Position numbers and translations under genes: made by a program. Under the pieces are notes generated by a model that worked only from the letters and a program-made list of their open reading frames with translations, ran no database searches and had not been told where the DNA came from. Shown here piece after piece: positions 1-13,300 of a stretch of DNA of 64,000 bases; the stretch's first letter is position 1, and each line of letters opens with the position of its first letter. The DNA comes from Petrosia ficiformis. Lineage: Eukaryota; Porifera; Demospongiae; Haplosclerida; Petrosiidae. The stretch covers positions 14,420,615 to 14,484,614 of the forward strand of contig OX345636.1 of assembly GCA_947044365.1 (NCBI GenBank). The letters run 5' to 3'.

Positions 1-667
1 GACACAAAACATATCAAATATTTATCACCTTGTTCTTCCACACTTTGACAAAATGGCTTCTCTTTCATATATTCTTGTTGGTTCAACTGCATGAAAATAA
101 AATTAATCATAATAGTCAAGTGCAATATAGCGAACATTTGGAGCAGTATTTGTATGTATCACAGAGCAACCCTTATGATTGTTTCCCATGTGATCAAACT
201 GTATAATGATTTATTATGCTTGCGTCACAGTATATAAAGTTGTGGACATTCTGTGGGGTTGGTAAATTAATGGGCATGGTGTGATATTAAACAGCACCAA
301 AAAGGATGTTATAGCCTATAGTATAATACAGTATAGTCTAAACGTTTGTGGGGACAAAATTTTGGTATTATTCACAGTTAAGCTGCAAAGGTGAATTCTT
401 TTATACCATAAATAATTTCAAATTTATCACAGAATGCACACAACCACAAGAGTTTTAATTTTAACTTTTATTGATCTTAATAAAATTAATTTGAGTTAAA
501 CAGCACTTTATAAGTAGAAAAAACTACAAAACCAGAAGCAGATTCAATGTCAAATGCCATACAGAGCAAGAAACATAATATCGGTAAATGACACTTGTCT
601 CAATTCATATTTAGTTATATATATGAGAACTACTATGTCAGAATACTGTGTTATAATCATGCGATTG
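1..667. other. 3' flank of the minus-strand death-domain gene; no gene seen
   Basis: AT-rich sequence with no coding signal. A reverse-strand AATAAA (TTTATT at 467-472) lies about 200 bp beyond the stop codon of the terminal exon at 668-1396 and is a plausible poly(A) signal for it. Nothing else recognised. Confidence 0.35.
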
Positions 668-1396
668 TTATTTAATATCTGCATGATCACTAAAAACTCT
701 AACCTTGTCTTCTGCTTCTCTCTTGATGATTAAAAATCCTCCAATGGCAACAGAAAGTACTTTGTCTCTTCTCAAATCCTCTTCGTTATCCTTTACTAGT
801 TTTGTCAGCTCTTCACAAAGATGAGAGGGAGCATAGCAGATCACGATAATGGAATTCCCTTCATTCACCACCTTCACCATTACATGTCTAGCTTTGTCAT
901 GAAAAGCTTTTCTGAGTAAGCTTTGTATATCACTCAGTGTTGTCTCATCTCCTTCCCATTCCAAAACAAATTTTACTTCCTCTAGATCTGATCTCTGAAG
1001 ATTTTTATGGGAATGCTCCATAAAATCCTGACCATATATATGTTGGGTTTTGATCTTCTGACAGAACTTATCAATTGATTTGTCAAATTTCGTGATGAGG
1101 TCTATTGCATCTTGTAGGCTATATCGTTTGGCAACAGCTTCAAGAAGTTTTGTGTTCGTCAAAGATGTGTAATCACAGACCACTCTCATTGTATCGTTAA
1201 GCGATTTTGTAGCTTTGGCATCCTTCCTTAACTCTGGGTAAAGACTCAGAAAAAATTTGAAGTCATCTAGAGAGACAGGTTTATGTTTAAGAATCTCAGT
1301 TACTTTACTGATAAGTATACGAAGTTCTCCCCTCTTTTCTTCAAACTCAGGATGATACTTCTCAGATATCTTGTAACGGCCTACACTATCATCTTG
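668..1396 (-). CDS. Terminal exon: sponge-specific C-terminal domain
   Basis: Open from the acceptor (TATAG|CAAGAT at 1396-1398) to TAA at 668-670, 242 codons plus stop. It begins [18 protein letters not shown], followed by a helical region (residues about 20-120 of the exon: [30 protein letters not shown]). It then has an alternating alpha/beta domain with [33 protein letters not shown] and [15 protein letters not shown] know this C-terminal arrangement from many Amphimedon predicted proteins, often behind death-fold or repeat domains; no biochemical role is known to me. A poly(A) candidate lies at 467-472. The internal ATG at 1187-1189 is probably not the true start because the upstream codons are open back to the acceptor. 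Confidence 0.7.
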   Translation of the reverse strand, partial: QDDSVGRYKISEKYHPEFEEKRGELRILISKVTEILKHKPVSLDDFKFFLSLYPELRKDAKATKSLNDTMRVVCDYTSLTNTKLLEAVAKRYSLQDAIDLITKFDKSIDKFCQKIKTQHIYGQDFMEHSHKNLQRSDLEEVKFVLEWEGDETTLSDIQSLLRKAFHDKARHVMVKVVNEGNSIIVICYAPSHLCEELTKLVKDNEEDLRRDKVLSVAIGGFLIIKREAEDKVRVFSDHADIK

Positions 1397-4300
1397 CTAT
1401 ATTATAAATGTGGTAGGAACAAAGTAATAAATTACAGAAGATGAATTTGTTACAATAACATCCCATTACCACAACTACTTCAGACAATTAATCTTTTTTT
1501 TACAAAAATGAACTTATTATATTACATTGTTGATAATGTAATAAGGTAATAATTATGATGTTTGAAATATTATGGCCTGAAGAATTTTCATGAACAAAAC
1601 ACCAGATTTACATTATTCGAAATAACATCTAACAAATGGCCATTATCCGGACATTTCGCCTCTTCGTACAGACAAAATTGCATTTGACTGAACAAAATTT
1701 CTGATTAGTCATAACCATAATACAAAAAATAGGTACAGTAACCTCACAGTGAGGTTAATTACAAGAGCAGTCATGGCCAAGTGGATATCTCAGAAGCCTT
1801 AAATGGGCACAATGTGGGTTCAAGAAACTTGTTTTTTTTTTCCTTCAACCAAATTCACAACTTGCTGATCAAATATAATTTTGTCCAAATGTTTCTGCTT
1901 GACACTTTCAAAAACTATTTCAAGAACTGGATTTATAACTCACTAGCAGTTGATAGTATTGCCTTATTCTGTGCTTTGTCTTTGGCTTCAATTTTAAAGT
2001 CAATAATGATTATAAATGTTTTAAGAAACTCATCATTTCATACAGATATTTAATAATTATATATTATAAATTGCTTTTGTTAATTTAATACTTTACATAA
2101 AACATTACCAATTTGGGTTCTTTGGAGTGAAGAGAAGGAGGTATATCAACTTCTGTATGTGAGACATCTATGAGAAATAAAGTGAGCTTCATTCTTTATC
2201 ACAATACAAATTATTTGTGATAATTATTGGACTGGAAAGAATTGAGGATACTTGTCTGTTTGCTTTTTATCTGGATCAATCGTAACTTGAATGAACACTG
2301 TTGTCATAAATTATGAATATGCTCTCAAAATATTAATAAATATTATTAGCCTATATGATCACAAAAGTCACATCTGGTTTATTGAATCATTAATTAGTGA
2401 ACATTTAATTGACCATGCCTTTTAATAAGCTGGTAATTTGTGCAGCACAGTCAATGTACTGAAACTAAGCCCCCCAACTCTACAATATTTTCCATTGCCT
2501 ATACCATCCATGGCGGCATAGAGCGTAGTAAAGTATGAAAAGATCAAACAGTAATTTAAGTGTCTATATATTTTTTATTAATTTTGTTTATTCACAGGAG
2601 ATTCATATCCTAAAAGACAATGCAACATGTCACATATCAGATCAAACTGATTGCTGTTGGTTTCTTCACAGACAGTATCTACTTTTCACTCATTCAAATG
2701 CATTTTCTCACAAGATCCTTTGTATAAAATCAACATAATTTATCATGTGACAGTTAGTGTGCACATTTAAACTTGTGATAATAATGAGTTTTGATGTGGA
2801 CAACAGCTTTTACAACGATAGTTTAAAACCTTACTAAGCAAATTTCCAGGTTCTTGTAATAAATGCTAAAGATAGTCTAAAGATGAATGCAGTTACTTTC
2901 CTGGTAATTGTTAAACTCTATGGTCATCCAGATTGATTCAGTTGTGACTTAAAATTATTATACGGGGTGGTTGAGAGAGCAGAGGGTAAAATTTCATGAC
3001 CAATTGTGACCACTAAATAAATGATGCGTGAAGCACAGTGCATAATTTTTGCATATTTTGTTGTACAAGATTGGTGTAGTCAATTATTCGTACATATTAA
3101 TGAATATTTCTACAGAATTCATGGTCTCTGACCCACTGAAGTGACAAATTCCTCTTAAACTAATCATAAAAATAACATATTTTATGCCCCCTAAACTGCT
3201 TAGCAAGTAGGGCCCTGAGACAAAAGTCCCCCTTATCCAACCCTCTCAGTGTGCCTGATATTACATCTATACATACCATGTCTTCTTTTTCTTCCTTTCT
3301 GGAAGGATCTCTCATCATTGTCTGTTATGTTCCTCCTCACCTGTATAAAGAGAAGAGATGACTATATAATGACAAGTAACAAAGGAGTTTTGAAAACACT
3401 AAAGTTCTTCTGCTATGAGATATCCCTTGATTACTTTTCCATACCTTTAATATCTATTTATTTATTGTTGCATCACATACATGTTTGTACATAGTTAAGG
3501 AAGTTGAATCATTCCAGGGAGGGGGTCAGTCAAAAGTTACGTATATCAAGACCAATAAGCTTAGTTGTTATAGCTAAAATGCATTTTCAAACTTTAAACA
3601 AGAACTTGAAAAGTGAGTCAATGAAGAATTGAAGAACAAGTAACTATAATATGCTGTAGTCTGGTGTAGCCACACCCTTCACTCGAAGGAGGAAGGGTCT
3701 GAGACATATTCCAAACTTGCTCTGCTGGAATATGATTAGTGGTTAACACGTCTATCCACATGGCTATAGTAATTTACTTTTGGTACTGATCTGTCATCTT
3801 CTCCAAGAAATAGAAGAAGTCTTTATATGTATATATGTCCCCAGACCCTTCCTCCTCTAAGTAAAGGGACTATACTGTTGAGTTTCAGACATGAGAAAGT
3901 CACCACAAAGCAAGCATAGGGATAATGTTTCTCAAGGTATCTTGTTATTATAAGAGGCCTAGTGTTTCATGAAGTCATTTATAGCATCGCTATTAATTTT
4001 AGTGCAGGGTAATATTATCATGATAAATATAATATATTGACCTCGAGCTCCAATCACAATTAACATTACACATGTACATGACATTTGATAACACAACCGT
4101 GTGTCTCTCGTAGTATATCTTCGCTCATCTTTTCTTCTCAAGAAATATATACATTGGTAATTTCTACCTTTTTAATTGTGCATGACCATACCACAAATAT
4201 TTAATTCAAAAATGATATATCGATAACCACCATAAATACGGCAAAAATGAAATTGTTAAAATAACAAATTTATTGGTTAGTATAGTTGCAAGGAATAGCG

Positions 4301-7300
4301 GAAATTGTTATTTAATTGGTCATGTAGGTTGTTATGGATATACATATGTTTATAGTTGTAATTTCAATGTCTAATAGATGCACAAATAAGTAAAATAAAT
4401 ATTTTAATTGAGTCATGCATTTTAGGTTTCCAAACCTTATTTGTGCATCTATTATGAGATAATAAACATGATAATTGATTTTATTGGTACATATAATTAT
4501 GTTTTGCTTATTTTAATATAATTATATAGTACATAGTAGCTATGGGGTTAGATGTATTCATCCTGAATAACCAACTATTTGTTAAATGTTTGCAACGCTA
4601 TTTTAACAATTCTATTTTTGCAATGATATTAGTGATGGATTTAAGATCCGGCACATCCCCCCACTAAATTGCACACTCCATAATACTAATTATACCACAT
4701 GATATATATATACAAGAATAATAAAAAAACATTAAGGAATAGTATGTAGGGATATCAATACCGAAAAAGCACAGGAACAAGATTGGGATGGTACCTTAGC
4801 AACAAAATTAAACTAACCACTTCCACATACATAGGTATGACTTCTTTGTGTTTTATTTTTGCTCTGGCTACGAATATGTATATACATATGTAGGGTTGTT
4901 ATGTGCAAGTGGTTAGTTTAAGCTAAGGTACAATCCCAATCCTATCAAACCGCCCACGGAAAAGACTACAACCTTAACTGTAGTTGCTCTCTGAGAAAGA
5001 TCGGAGTTTGTAGTCTTTTCCGTGGGCAGATGCTACTCCAATCAGTTTCTAGTCTTGCCAGCTTCTTGCTGCATACAATCTGGTTCAATTCTGTATCTTT
5101 TGGAAGCCACACCCACCCGGGGGTATAGTTATTGGGCCTAAATGTTTTGACTGATAGTTTATTTTCAGAAACAAAGCTAAACACACCCTTCAGGTGGTGG
5201 AGGGGGCGGTAGGCGGGAAACCCTGGCAGGGTAACTGTAGTTGCTCTCTGAGAAAGATCGGAGTTTGATAGTGTCTAGAAAGGTAGATTTTATGGTTTCA
5301 GTGAAAAGCTACAGAATTCAGCTTTCTTCAGCCTCTTGTAACTATAAAAGTAAAATGAATTTGCAGAAAACGGCTCTATTTGTTTTCTCAAAATGCATTG
5401 TACTTGATGTACGCCATGATTAGTAGGCGTGGCTTTTTTTTTTTTTTTTTTTTTTTAATTTTATTTTTATTTTTTTATTATTTTTTTTATGAAAATTTTA
5501 ATGCAGAAGACAATGCATAAGGGTTGGACAGATAGCACAATCGGCTAATAAGAAGACCTCCCCAAATACAAAAATATAAAATAATGGAATGAAATATAGA
5601 CAGTAAAATAAACAACGACAAACTAAAGCATCCAAGGTATACAATATGTGTACATACAAACAAAAAATTAAAAATGATATCTACTAAAGTGGTCAAAGGA
5701 CCTTATTTAGCATAGATTTAAAAGCTCGAGGAGTTTTACAGTCAACCAGTTTTTGGGGTAAACAGTTCCAATGTGGAATTACACCAATAAAAAAAGAATA
5801 TTTGTGTGAGTTAGTTTTGGCTTGGGGAATAAGAATGATCTGGTTGTGGGAATTACGGGGGGAAGGAGACGGGTGGGGTGTGAAAAGGTTAGGAGGAATA
5901 CATGAGTAGCCGTTGATGATATTGAAACAGTTTTTTAATCTTTGTTTAGACCTTCTTACTTTGAGTGATTGAAGTTTCAGATTGGCTTAAAGAGTGATCG
6001 TGTCGGAATTCCAATTTTTGGTAATAACCTTAGTGGCAAATCTCTGAGTTTTTTCTAATTCTTCAATTAGTGTGGTTTGGTGAGGATCCCACACAGATGC
6101 GCAGTACTCTAGTTTCGGTACAATTGTGCTCTTATAGATTGCAAGTCTGGCTTGAGGGGTGGCCTGATTTAGTGATCTGTGAAGGAGACCAATCTGTCGT
6201 TTAGCTGTTTTGGTAGTGTCTTTGATATGCTGGTACCAGGACAGGGTGGATGTTACTGTAACACCAAGATATCTGAAGGAACTGACTAAGGGTATAGAGT
6301 GGTTTCCCAATTTCAGGTTGAGTGGGGTTGGTGTAGGTGAGCGGGTTATAGGCATGACCTTAGTCTTCGAGGAATTTAAAGAGAGACCATTGTTCTTAGT
6401 CCAGTCAGCAATCAGATTGATGTCTCTCTGGAGGAGTTCAACATCTGCAGCAGAATTGATCGGGCGGTAGAGGACAACATCATCGGCATAGAGCATAAGT
6501 TTAGAGCCTGGAGAAAAGGGTAGTTGTGTAATGGAGTCCATAAAACAGATAAAAAGCAATGGTCCAAGTATAGAACCTTGGGGTACACCCGAGGTGACAT
6601 TGGTGAGGGAAGAAGAGGTACCATCAAGCACAACTCTTTGCTGTCTGTCAGTGAGGTAGTTTGAAATCCAGGCCAGAAGTGGTCCTGATATTCCAATGTT
6701 GGAAAGTGACTTCAGAATAAGATGGTGGGGAACAGAGTCAAAAGCTTTCTTAACGTCGAAGAAAACAGCAGTGACCTGACGATTTGAAGAGAGTAGGCTG
6801 TGCCAGTTGTTAGTGATGGACAGCAGAGCCTCCTGTGTGGAAAATCCAGATCTAAAGCCAAATTGTTGGTTAGACAAAATGTTGTTTGTGGACAAATAGC
6901 TGTTTATTCGGTTATGAATGATGCGCTCCAGTATCTTAGAGACAAGGGAGAGCAGAGAGATGGGACGATAATTTGAGGCTGTAAATTTGTCACCAGACTT
7001 GTGAATAGGAGTAATGTTAGAGATCTTCCATGCTGTTGGAACTTTTCCTTTTTGAAGGGAAAGATTGAAGAGGGTTGCCAGATGGGGGGCGATGGTGGCA
7101 GCAGTGTTTCTCAACATTGTACTTGAGATTCCATCTGGGCCTGAGGAAGTCCTTGCTTTGTAGGTTGATAGGAGTTTGAACACCTCGTCTACAGAGCAGG
7201 GAATTTGAGACAGGGAGACAGGGGGTTTGATAGAGAGACTGGGGGTAGTGGATTGATCAGCAGAGGGTTTAAGACCAAAACATGAAGAGAAAAATTTATT

Positions 7301-10300
7301 TAGTAGGTTAGCTTTTTCAACAGAGTTTGTGGCTGTGAGTGTCTCATGAGTAAGATTATCCGGAATTCGTTCACGCTTTGAAAACAGTTTGTAATAATCT
7401 GACCAGAAGTCTCTTGGGGATTGAACATTCATGGAGAGCTTGGTGAAAAAATGTTGTTTTGATTTCCTAAGGGCAGAGGTGGTCTTGTTACGAGCTTTGT
7501 TGTACTTCAACCATGCACAGTGAGAGTTCAGTCGCTTGGTTTTGTTTGAAGAGGCGCTGTTTCTTTCTGATCAAGATAAGAAGATCCTTCGAGATATAGG
7601 GCAATTGTTTGTGGGAGGAAATGGTTTTCTTAGGGATAAAGCTGGACATGGTTGTCATGTAGAGATCATACCATTGAGACCAGAAATTATCCACATCATC
7701 GTCCGGGAAGGGATACGTTGGAGTGAGTCATTCACAGAGTCAAAGTCTGCTTTTTTGTAAAGCCAGACTTGACGGCGGGTGGTCTTGAGCTTGGGTGTAG
7801 ATAACTGAAGAGAGACAGACACACAGTTGTGGTCAGAGCCTCCAATAGGTGGAAGGATGTTGCATGAAGAGAAATTTAGTTTCTCTGAGAGGTAGACATG
7901 ATCAATAACAGTAGGAGTGGATGTGATTGTGCATCTGGTGGGTTCAGAAACAATTTGCCGCAGGGAAATTTTGTCCATGATTGATGAAATTTGAGGAGGC
8001 GAAGAGGTGGTGGAAGTGAAGTTGATATTGATATCACCCATTAGTACAAAAGTGTCAGTTTGGAGGGTGGTAAGCTCTCAATAGCAGCTTCAAGCTCGTG
8101 GAGAACAGAGGAGTTTGAGGAGGGTGGGCGGTAGAAAATACCACATGTGATGTTTCTTTTTTGACAGATAATTGTACCACAAGGAGCTCAATCCAAGGGT
8201 GCTTAATGATGACTCTGAATGGCAGGTCCTCTCGGATGTAGAGTGCAACCCCTCCTCCATGTCTATTGCGGTCACGACGAATCAGTGTGAGGTTCGCAAT
8301 TGCTAATTCACTGCTGGAGATTGACTGGTCGAGAAAGGTTTCACAGACGGCAATTATGTCAGGGGGATCACTCAGAGCAAGAAGGCGCAAGTCATCAATT
8401 TTTGGGAATAGACTTCGACAGTTTAAACTTAGCAGGTTTAAGCCCAACTCACCAGAGTTAGAGTTAACAGACAACCCAAGTTGATGGGAATGAGAGATAT
8501 CATCAACACAGTGAGATGAAGCATTAGATATGTCAAATACAGAGTCAGTGGAAGAGATGTTGAAGAATGGAAGAGCTTCATGGTAGCATCTCTGACAGAG
8601 CCAGGGCTCATCAAAAGACTGTAGATTCTGATAATCATCAATGGTGAGACCAATACAACTAGCATTTAGCCAAAAATAGCAAGCTTCACATTGAACTCCA
8701 CGCTGGTTGGACTTGACAGGGGCAGAACATTCACCACATGGGTATCTGCAAGGGCCAGGGTTACTTTCAATGTTGCCCTGGAGAAGAAGGAGAAAAAACA
8801 CAATGCGATGGCGACGGCACAGGACTGCAGGTATTATCAGCCTAGAAGGAAAGGGAATAGTTATCATATCTAGGGAGACAGAGGAACCAATCACAAGGTG
8901 AGAGAAATGTTTCAACCTTAAAACACACGAAATAACATCAGTAGAAGTACCAAAATGTATTTCAGGAGATAGAAATTGACTGATGTGGGTTCTGCTATGA
9001 GTTGGAATGGAGACCACAAAGTGGATATTCCACAGAAGAGATAAAAATAACAGAGCACAGAACAGAGATCCAACCACCATGTTGTTAATTTCTTGGTTTT
9101 GTACTTAATACGATGGCAAAAATGGACATTTTTCCAACACTCCCACTCTTGTAGAGAAGTATAAAGATCATGAGAAGATATGAAGGTTGCTACTACACCA
9201 GGTTAGAGTCATATTATATAATATTCTATTTTGAAACTGATTGGAGTCGCATCCGCCCACTCCCTACTACCACCTTAACAGTTAAACTTAGCAGTATCAT
9301 TAATTAAGAAAGTTAATATATATTAACAGTTAAACTTAGCAGTATCATTAATTAAGAAAGTTAACATATATTAATATTCCAGTATCGACAGTATCGACAG
9401 TATCGATTACATAAATGATTACTTCATACACCAGTATAATATAATATTTCCACATTGCACTGATGGGTTTTTTCGGCTTCCACTTGGTCCTGGTTGAGGT
9501 TCTGTTGCTGCTTTTGCCATGTAAGTACTCATTTAGTCTGGAAACCAGACCCCACCCGCAAGACAGGAGAGGGTCTGGGTTAACGTAATGCAACAGTTTG
9601 TGCAATGTAGCCAGGATTACGGCTACATTAATTATTCATAATTCATAATTCATAATTCATTATTAATAATAATTAAAATATGGAGGCTGTGGTGAGAGAA
9701 GTTGCTAGCTCAATGGGATTTACTATTAAAAACGAGCAACTGGAAGTAGTGAAGCAGTTTTTAAATGGCAATGATGTCTTTGTAATTTTCCCAACTGGGT
9801 TTGGGAAATCTCTTTGTTTTGCTGTACTTCCAGGCGTATTTAATCGACTTCGTTGTACAGAACATTGTATAGTTATTGTAGTGTCTCCGTTGATATCTAA
9901 AATGGAAGACCAGGTATCTAGTTTTAAAAGTAAAGGAATTAAAGCAGCTTATATTCATAAAGACATGAAAGATGTGTGTCAAGAGAGATGCTGAGGAAGG
10001 GAAATATGCGTTAGTGCTGACCACTCCAGAAAGCTTGTTTACAAACAGGTGGCATAGGATTCTACTGCAGGTGATCCAGTTGTCTCAGAAAAAAATAATC
10101 TCTTTCTAGGAGGTCCACCTTGTTCAAGTTGTGGTCTCTTTCTTGTTTGATGTGTCTGGTCTTGTATTTTTTGGATATTACTAATTAGAAGTACAGAATT
10201 ATTTAATTTAACTTTTATCTGTTCTTTCTGCTTCAAAAACGTTTTGCATGAATGTAAACAAGATGATAGCTACTGTCTACAATATCTACCTTATAATTTC

Positions 10301-13300
10301 ATATCTTCTCCACAAAATAAACAAGCCATGCCTATACATGTGGACTATGAATATTAAATCAGGGACATTATTAGCATTTTAATTGCATTCCAATCTGACA
10401 AACCATAGCATTACGTTAGGCCAGACCCTCTCCCGTCTTGCGAGTGGGGTCTGGTTTCCAGACTAGTACTCATTACGTCTCGAATCTCTCGATCTCAGCA
10501 GCACTGTCGGGTGGAGCTGTAGCTGGAGCGGCTAATAAAACCACGTGTTTTGATAATGCGCATGCGCAAAGTATCGTTTACGATATCTCGATACTACTTT
10601 TTGTAGTAATCGATACCGTAAAAGTATCAATTATATCGATACTTTTCGATAGTATCGCCCATCCTTACTATTCTGTGTTGATTTGGAAGTTGTAGTGCTA
10701 AGTTTCAAAGATTGCACTCTCATTGCTGAAACTTATGGAGTGCCGTTTGCGTCAAAATTATTCGCGTCTCCCGACTCAAACAACATAGATGATAACCCTA
10801 ACAATCCCAAGGCCTAAACTGGGGGGGCTACGCCCCTCCAGACCCCCCCGTCGGATATACTATATCCCACGTCTGATATGATATCGGATGTCGGATATAG
10901 TATATCAGAAGGGGTAACAATGGAGCAGCCAGCACAAAACAATTTGGACTCATTTGGCACCCAATAGAAACTCCTAGATCTGTGATAACTACAGGTTTTT
11001 TGTCAAATGAATTTAAATGTTAAGGTATTCATCACCCGTGCAAGAGTTATAGTGCTTAGTGAGGGGGCGTAAGACGTCGGTCTGTTTTGAGGTACTACTG
11101 TACTATCGTTTTTATGTGTATGACTACGATTTTTGCTGAATAAAACAAGCTATACTAAAGCTGTTTGAGGTATGATTGTCACATGTATTAGCTAGGTGTA
11201 AACTAGATTTTATTGCATTTGTTATCACTTGCAGTAATCACCAATATCTGGACACGTGTTTCACAATTTCTAATTATGGCCTAGTCCAAGAAATGGTGTA
11301 CTGAGGACCTCTGTACTGCTCTTCAGGATTTACAAACCAACAAGAAGTCAATCAGAGTAGTAGCTGCTGCATATGGAATACCAAAAAGTACACTATTTGA
11401 CTATGCATCTGGTAAGGTGGAAATTGGTAGGAAACAAGGACCACCTACTACTCTTACAATAGCAGAGGAACAAAAGTTGGTTGATTATGCCATTCACATG
11501 GCTGAAGTAGGGTATGGTCGTACCAGGGAACAAATTTGTTCAACAGTAAAGAAAATTATAGATAGTGATGGTTGACCAAATCCTTTTCACGGAAACAAAC
11601 CAGGACGAAAATGGTGGGCTTTGTTTAAGAAACGGCATCCCAATATATCACTACGTTCACCAGAGCATCCACAACTTTGTCATGTGCAGTGTTGTACACC
11701 AGAAGCAATTGCTGATTGGTTTATTAGATTCGATCAGTTTCTTCAGATGTACAGTCTGAAAGATCAACCTATCTTAATTTGGAATGCAGACGAGGCAGGG
11801 TTTTCTTTATGTCCAAAGACAGGAAAGGTTGTTGCCCTGCTCGCGTAATGTGTATGGCATCACTGGAAACACAAAAGAACAAATCACAACATTGTGTGCG
11901 GCAAATGCTGCTGGTGACACTGTACCTCCCATGCACATATTCCCTGGGGAGAGGTTTAAAACCAATCCAATGGAAGGGTGTGTAGATGGTGCTTATTTTG
12001 GAAGATCTCCAAATGGATGGATCACAACAGAATTGTTTTTTTGGCTGGATAGCAAATCACTTTTCCAAGTATGTTCGTCATCGTCCAGTAGTTCTACTTG
12101 TTGATGGCCATAGTACCCACATAGATTTAGAGGTGTCAAAGTTTTGTCGTGACCAGCAAATACATTTTTACTGTCTTCCACCTCACACATCTCACATCCT
12201 ACAACCTCTTGATGTAGGATTTTTTGGAGCCCTAAAGAGGTCATGGGGAAAAGCATGTGATACTTACAGGTTAGAAAATCCTGGTGTTCCCCTCAGTAAG
12301 TATACATTTGCTTCTGTTTTTAAACATGCTTGGATTGATAGTGTAAAAATGTCAACATTTGTGAACACCTTTCAAGAGTCGGGGATCTGTCCACTTAATC
12401 CACAAGCTATCAGTCATATAAAACTTTCACCTTCACTCACTTATAGCAGCGAGTCATATAGTAGTGAGTCATGCAGTAGTGAGTCCAGCATTGGTTATTT
12501 TAAACGTAATGGTTCTTTGCACGAACAAATTGAGAAGATGATGAAACCAGAGGATGGAATTGTATCAGAAGAGACTAGAAGAAGGCTATGATCTCGAGAA
12601 TGATGAGCTATATGTGATTTGGTCACAACTTAAGAAAATGTCAATTGCAGATCAATCTGCCAAAAAGAGTGACTTACCCACTCAAAAAGAGTTACCTAAA
12701 AAGCAGAAAATTATATCTACAGCATTTGATGAAGTTTTGACATATCCAGTACCAAAAAGAATAACTCATATGCGCACAAACAAAGGAAAGGCAACATCTC
12801 AAATGCCTAAACATCTCTCCAGTGATCAAGTTATAGCTTACCTTACTGAGAAAGAGGAACAGAAGCTAAAAAAAAAGGAAGAGGAAAAACAGAGATGTAA
12901 GGAAGAAAGAGAGCAGAAACGATTGAATCGTGAAGCAGAAATGAAAAGAAAGCAGTTAGAAAAAGCAGAGAAACAAAGAATAAGAAGTAGGGGAAGAGGT
13001 AGAGCAAGAGGAAGAGGGGCACAGGTTGCTACTACAAGTGTCTCAGAATGTTCTCATGAAAGTCTTTCTTTAGAACAAATGAAGAAAACACTTACAAGAG
13101 GACGAGGAAGAGGAAGGGGAGGTACATGTGGAAGAGGGAGATATGAGTTCGAAAATTCTCAAGAAGATTTGTATTTTAAGAAGGTGGAGAAAGAAAAACA
13201 GAGGTGTAAAAGTAGAGAAAGTACACATGAAAGATGCATGCAAGCCAGAAGTAGCTCAGAAAGTTCTCAGGAAGACCTAGATACTAATGGATGTGATTCA

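Larger units (their letters stand above)
1461..3490. repeat. Segmental duplication, copy 1
   Basis: About 2 kb matching 13425-16205 in the same orientation. Landmarks in order: ACCACAACTA at the left edge, ATGGCCATTATC, the GCAGTCATGGCC motif, the exon at 2109-2167, the GGAGATTCA block near 2600, the exon at 3277-3340, and ATATCTAT.TATTTATT at the right edge. Copy 2 carries an extra inserted MITE. The right limit is where copy 1 runs into a degenerate MITE near 3490. Confidence 0.7.
5434..9115 (-). mobile_element. Non-LTR retrotransposon (LINE, CR1/L2-like), near full length but broken
   Basis: A minus-strand LINE of about 3.7 kb. The poly(T) tract at 5434-5490 is its 3' A-rich tail. Reading from 9080 it encodes a hydrophobic N-terminus, a 2A-like motif, a PHD-type zinc finger, an APE-type endonuclease, then reverse transcriptase. 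The order endonuclease before RT, with an APE-type rather than restriction-like endonuclease, places it in the CR1/L2/Jockey side of non-LTR elements. Several frame breaks make it immobile on its own. No clear target-site duplication was found. Confidence 0.85.

Noticed and set aside
6210..6696. Open frames on both strands within the LINE RT region
   Set aside because: They overlap the RT frame and contain only shifted reading of RT motifs.
8751..8777. 2A motif as a sign of an integrated RNA virus
   Set aside because: It is followed by a PHD finger, APE endonuclease and LINE-type reverse transcriptase; 2A-like motifs occur in such retrotransposons.
5399..9115. TGTACTTGATGTACG / TGTACTTAATACGATGG as LINE target-site duplication
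   Set aside because: The two copies are not identical, and the left one is not adjacent to the poly(T) tract.
11993..12256. Minus-strand ORF in the pogo transposase
   Set aside because: Antisense to the catalytic DDD region, which is clearly the coding strand.
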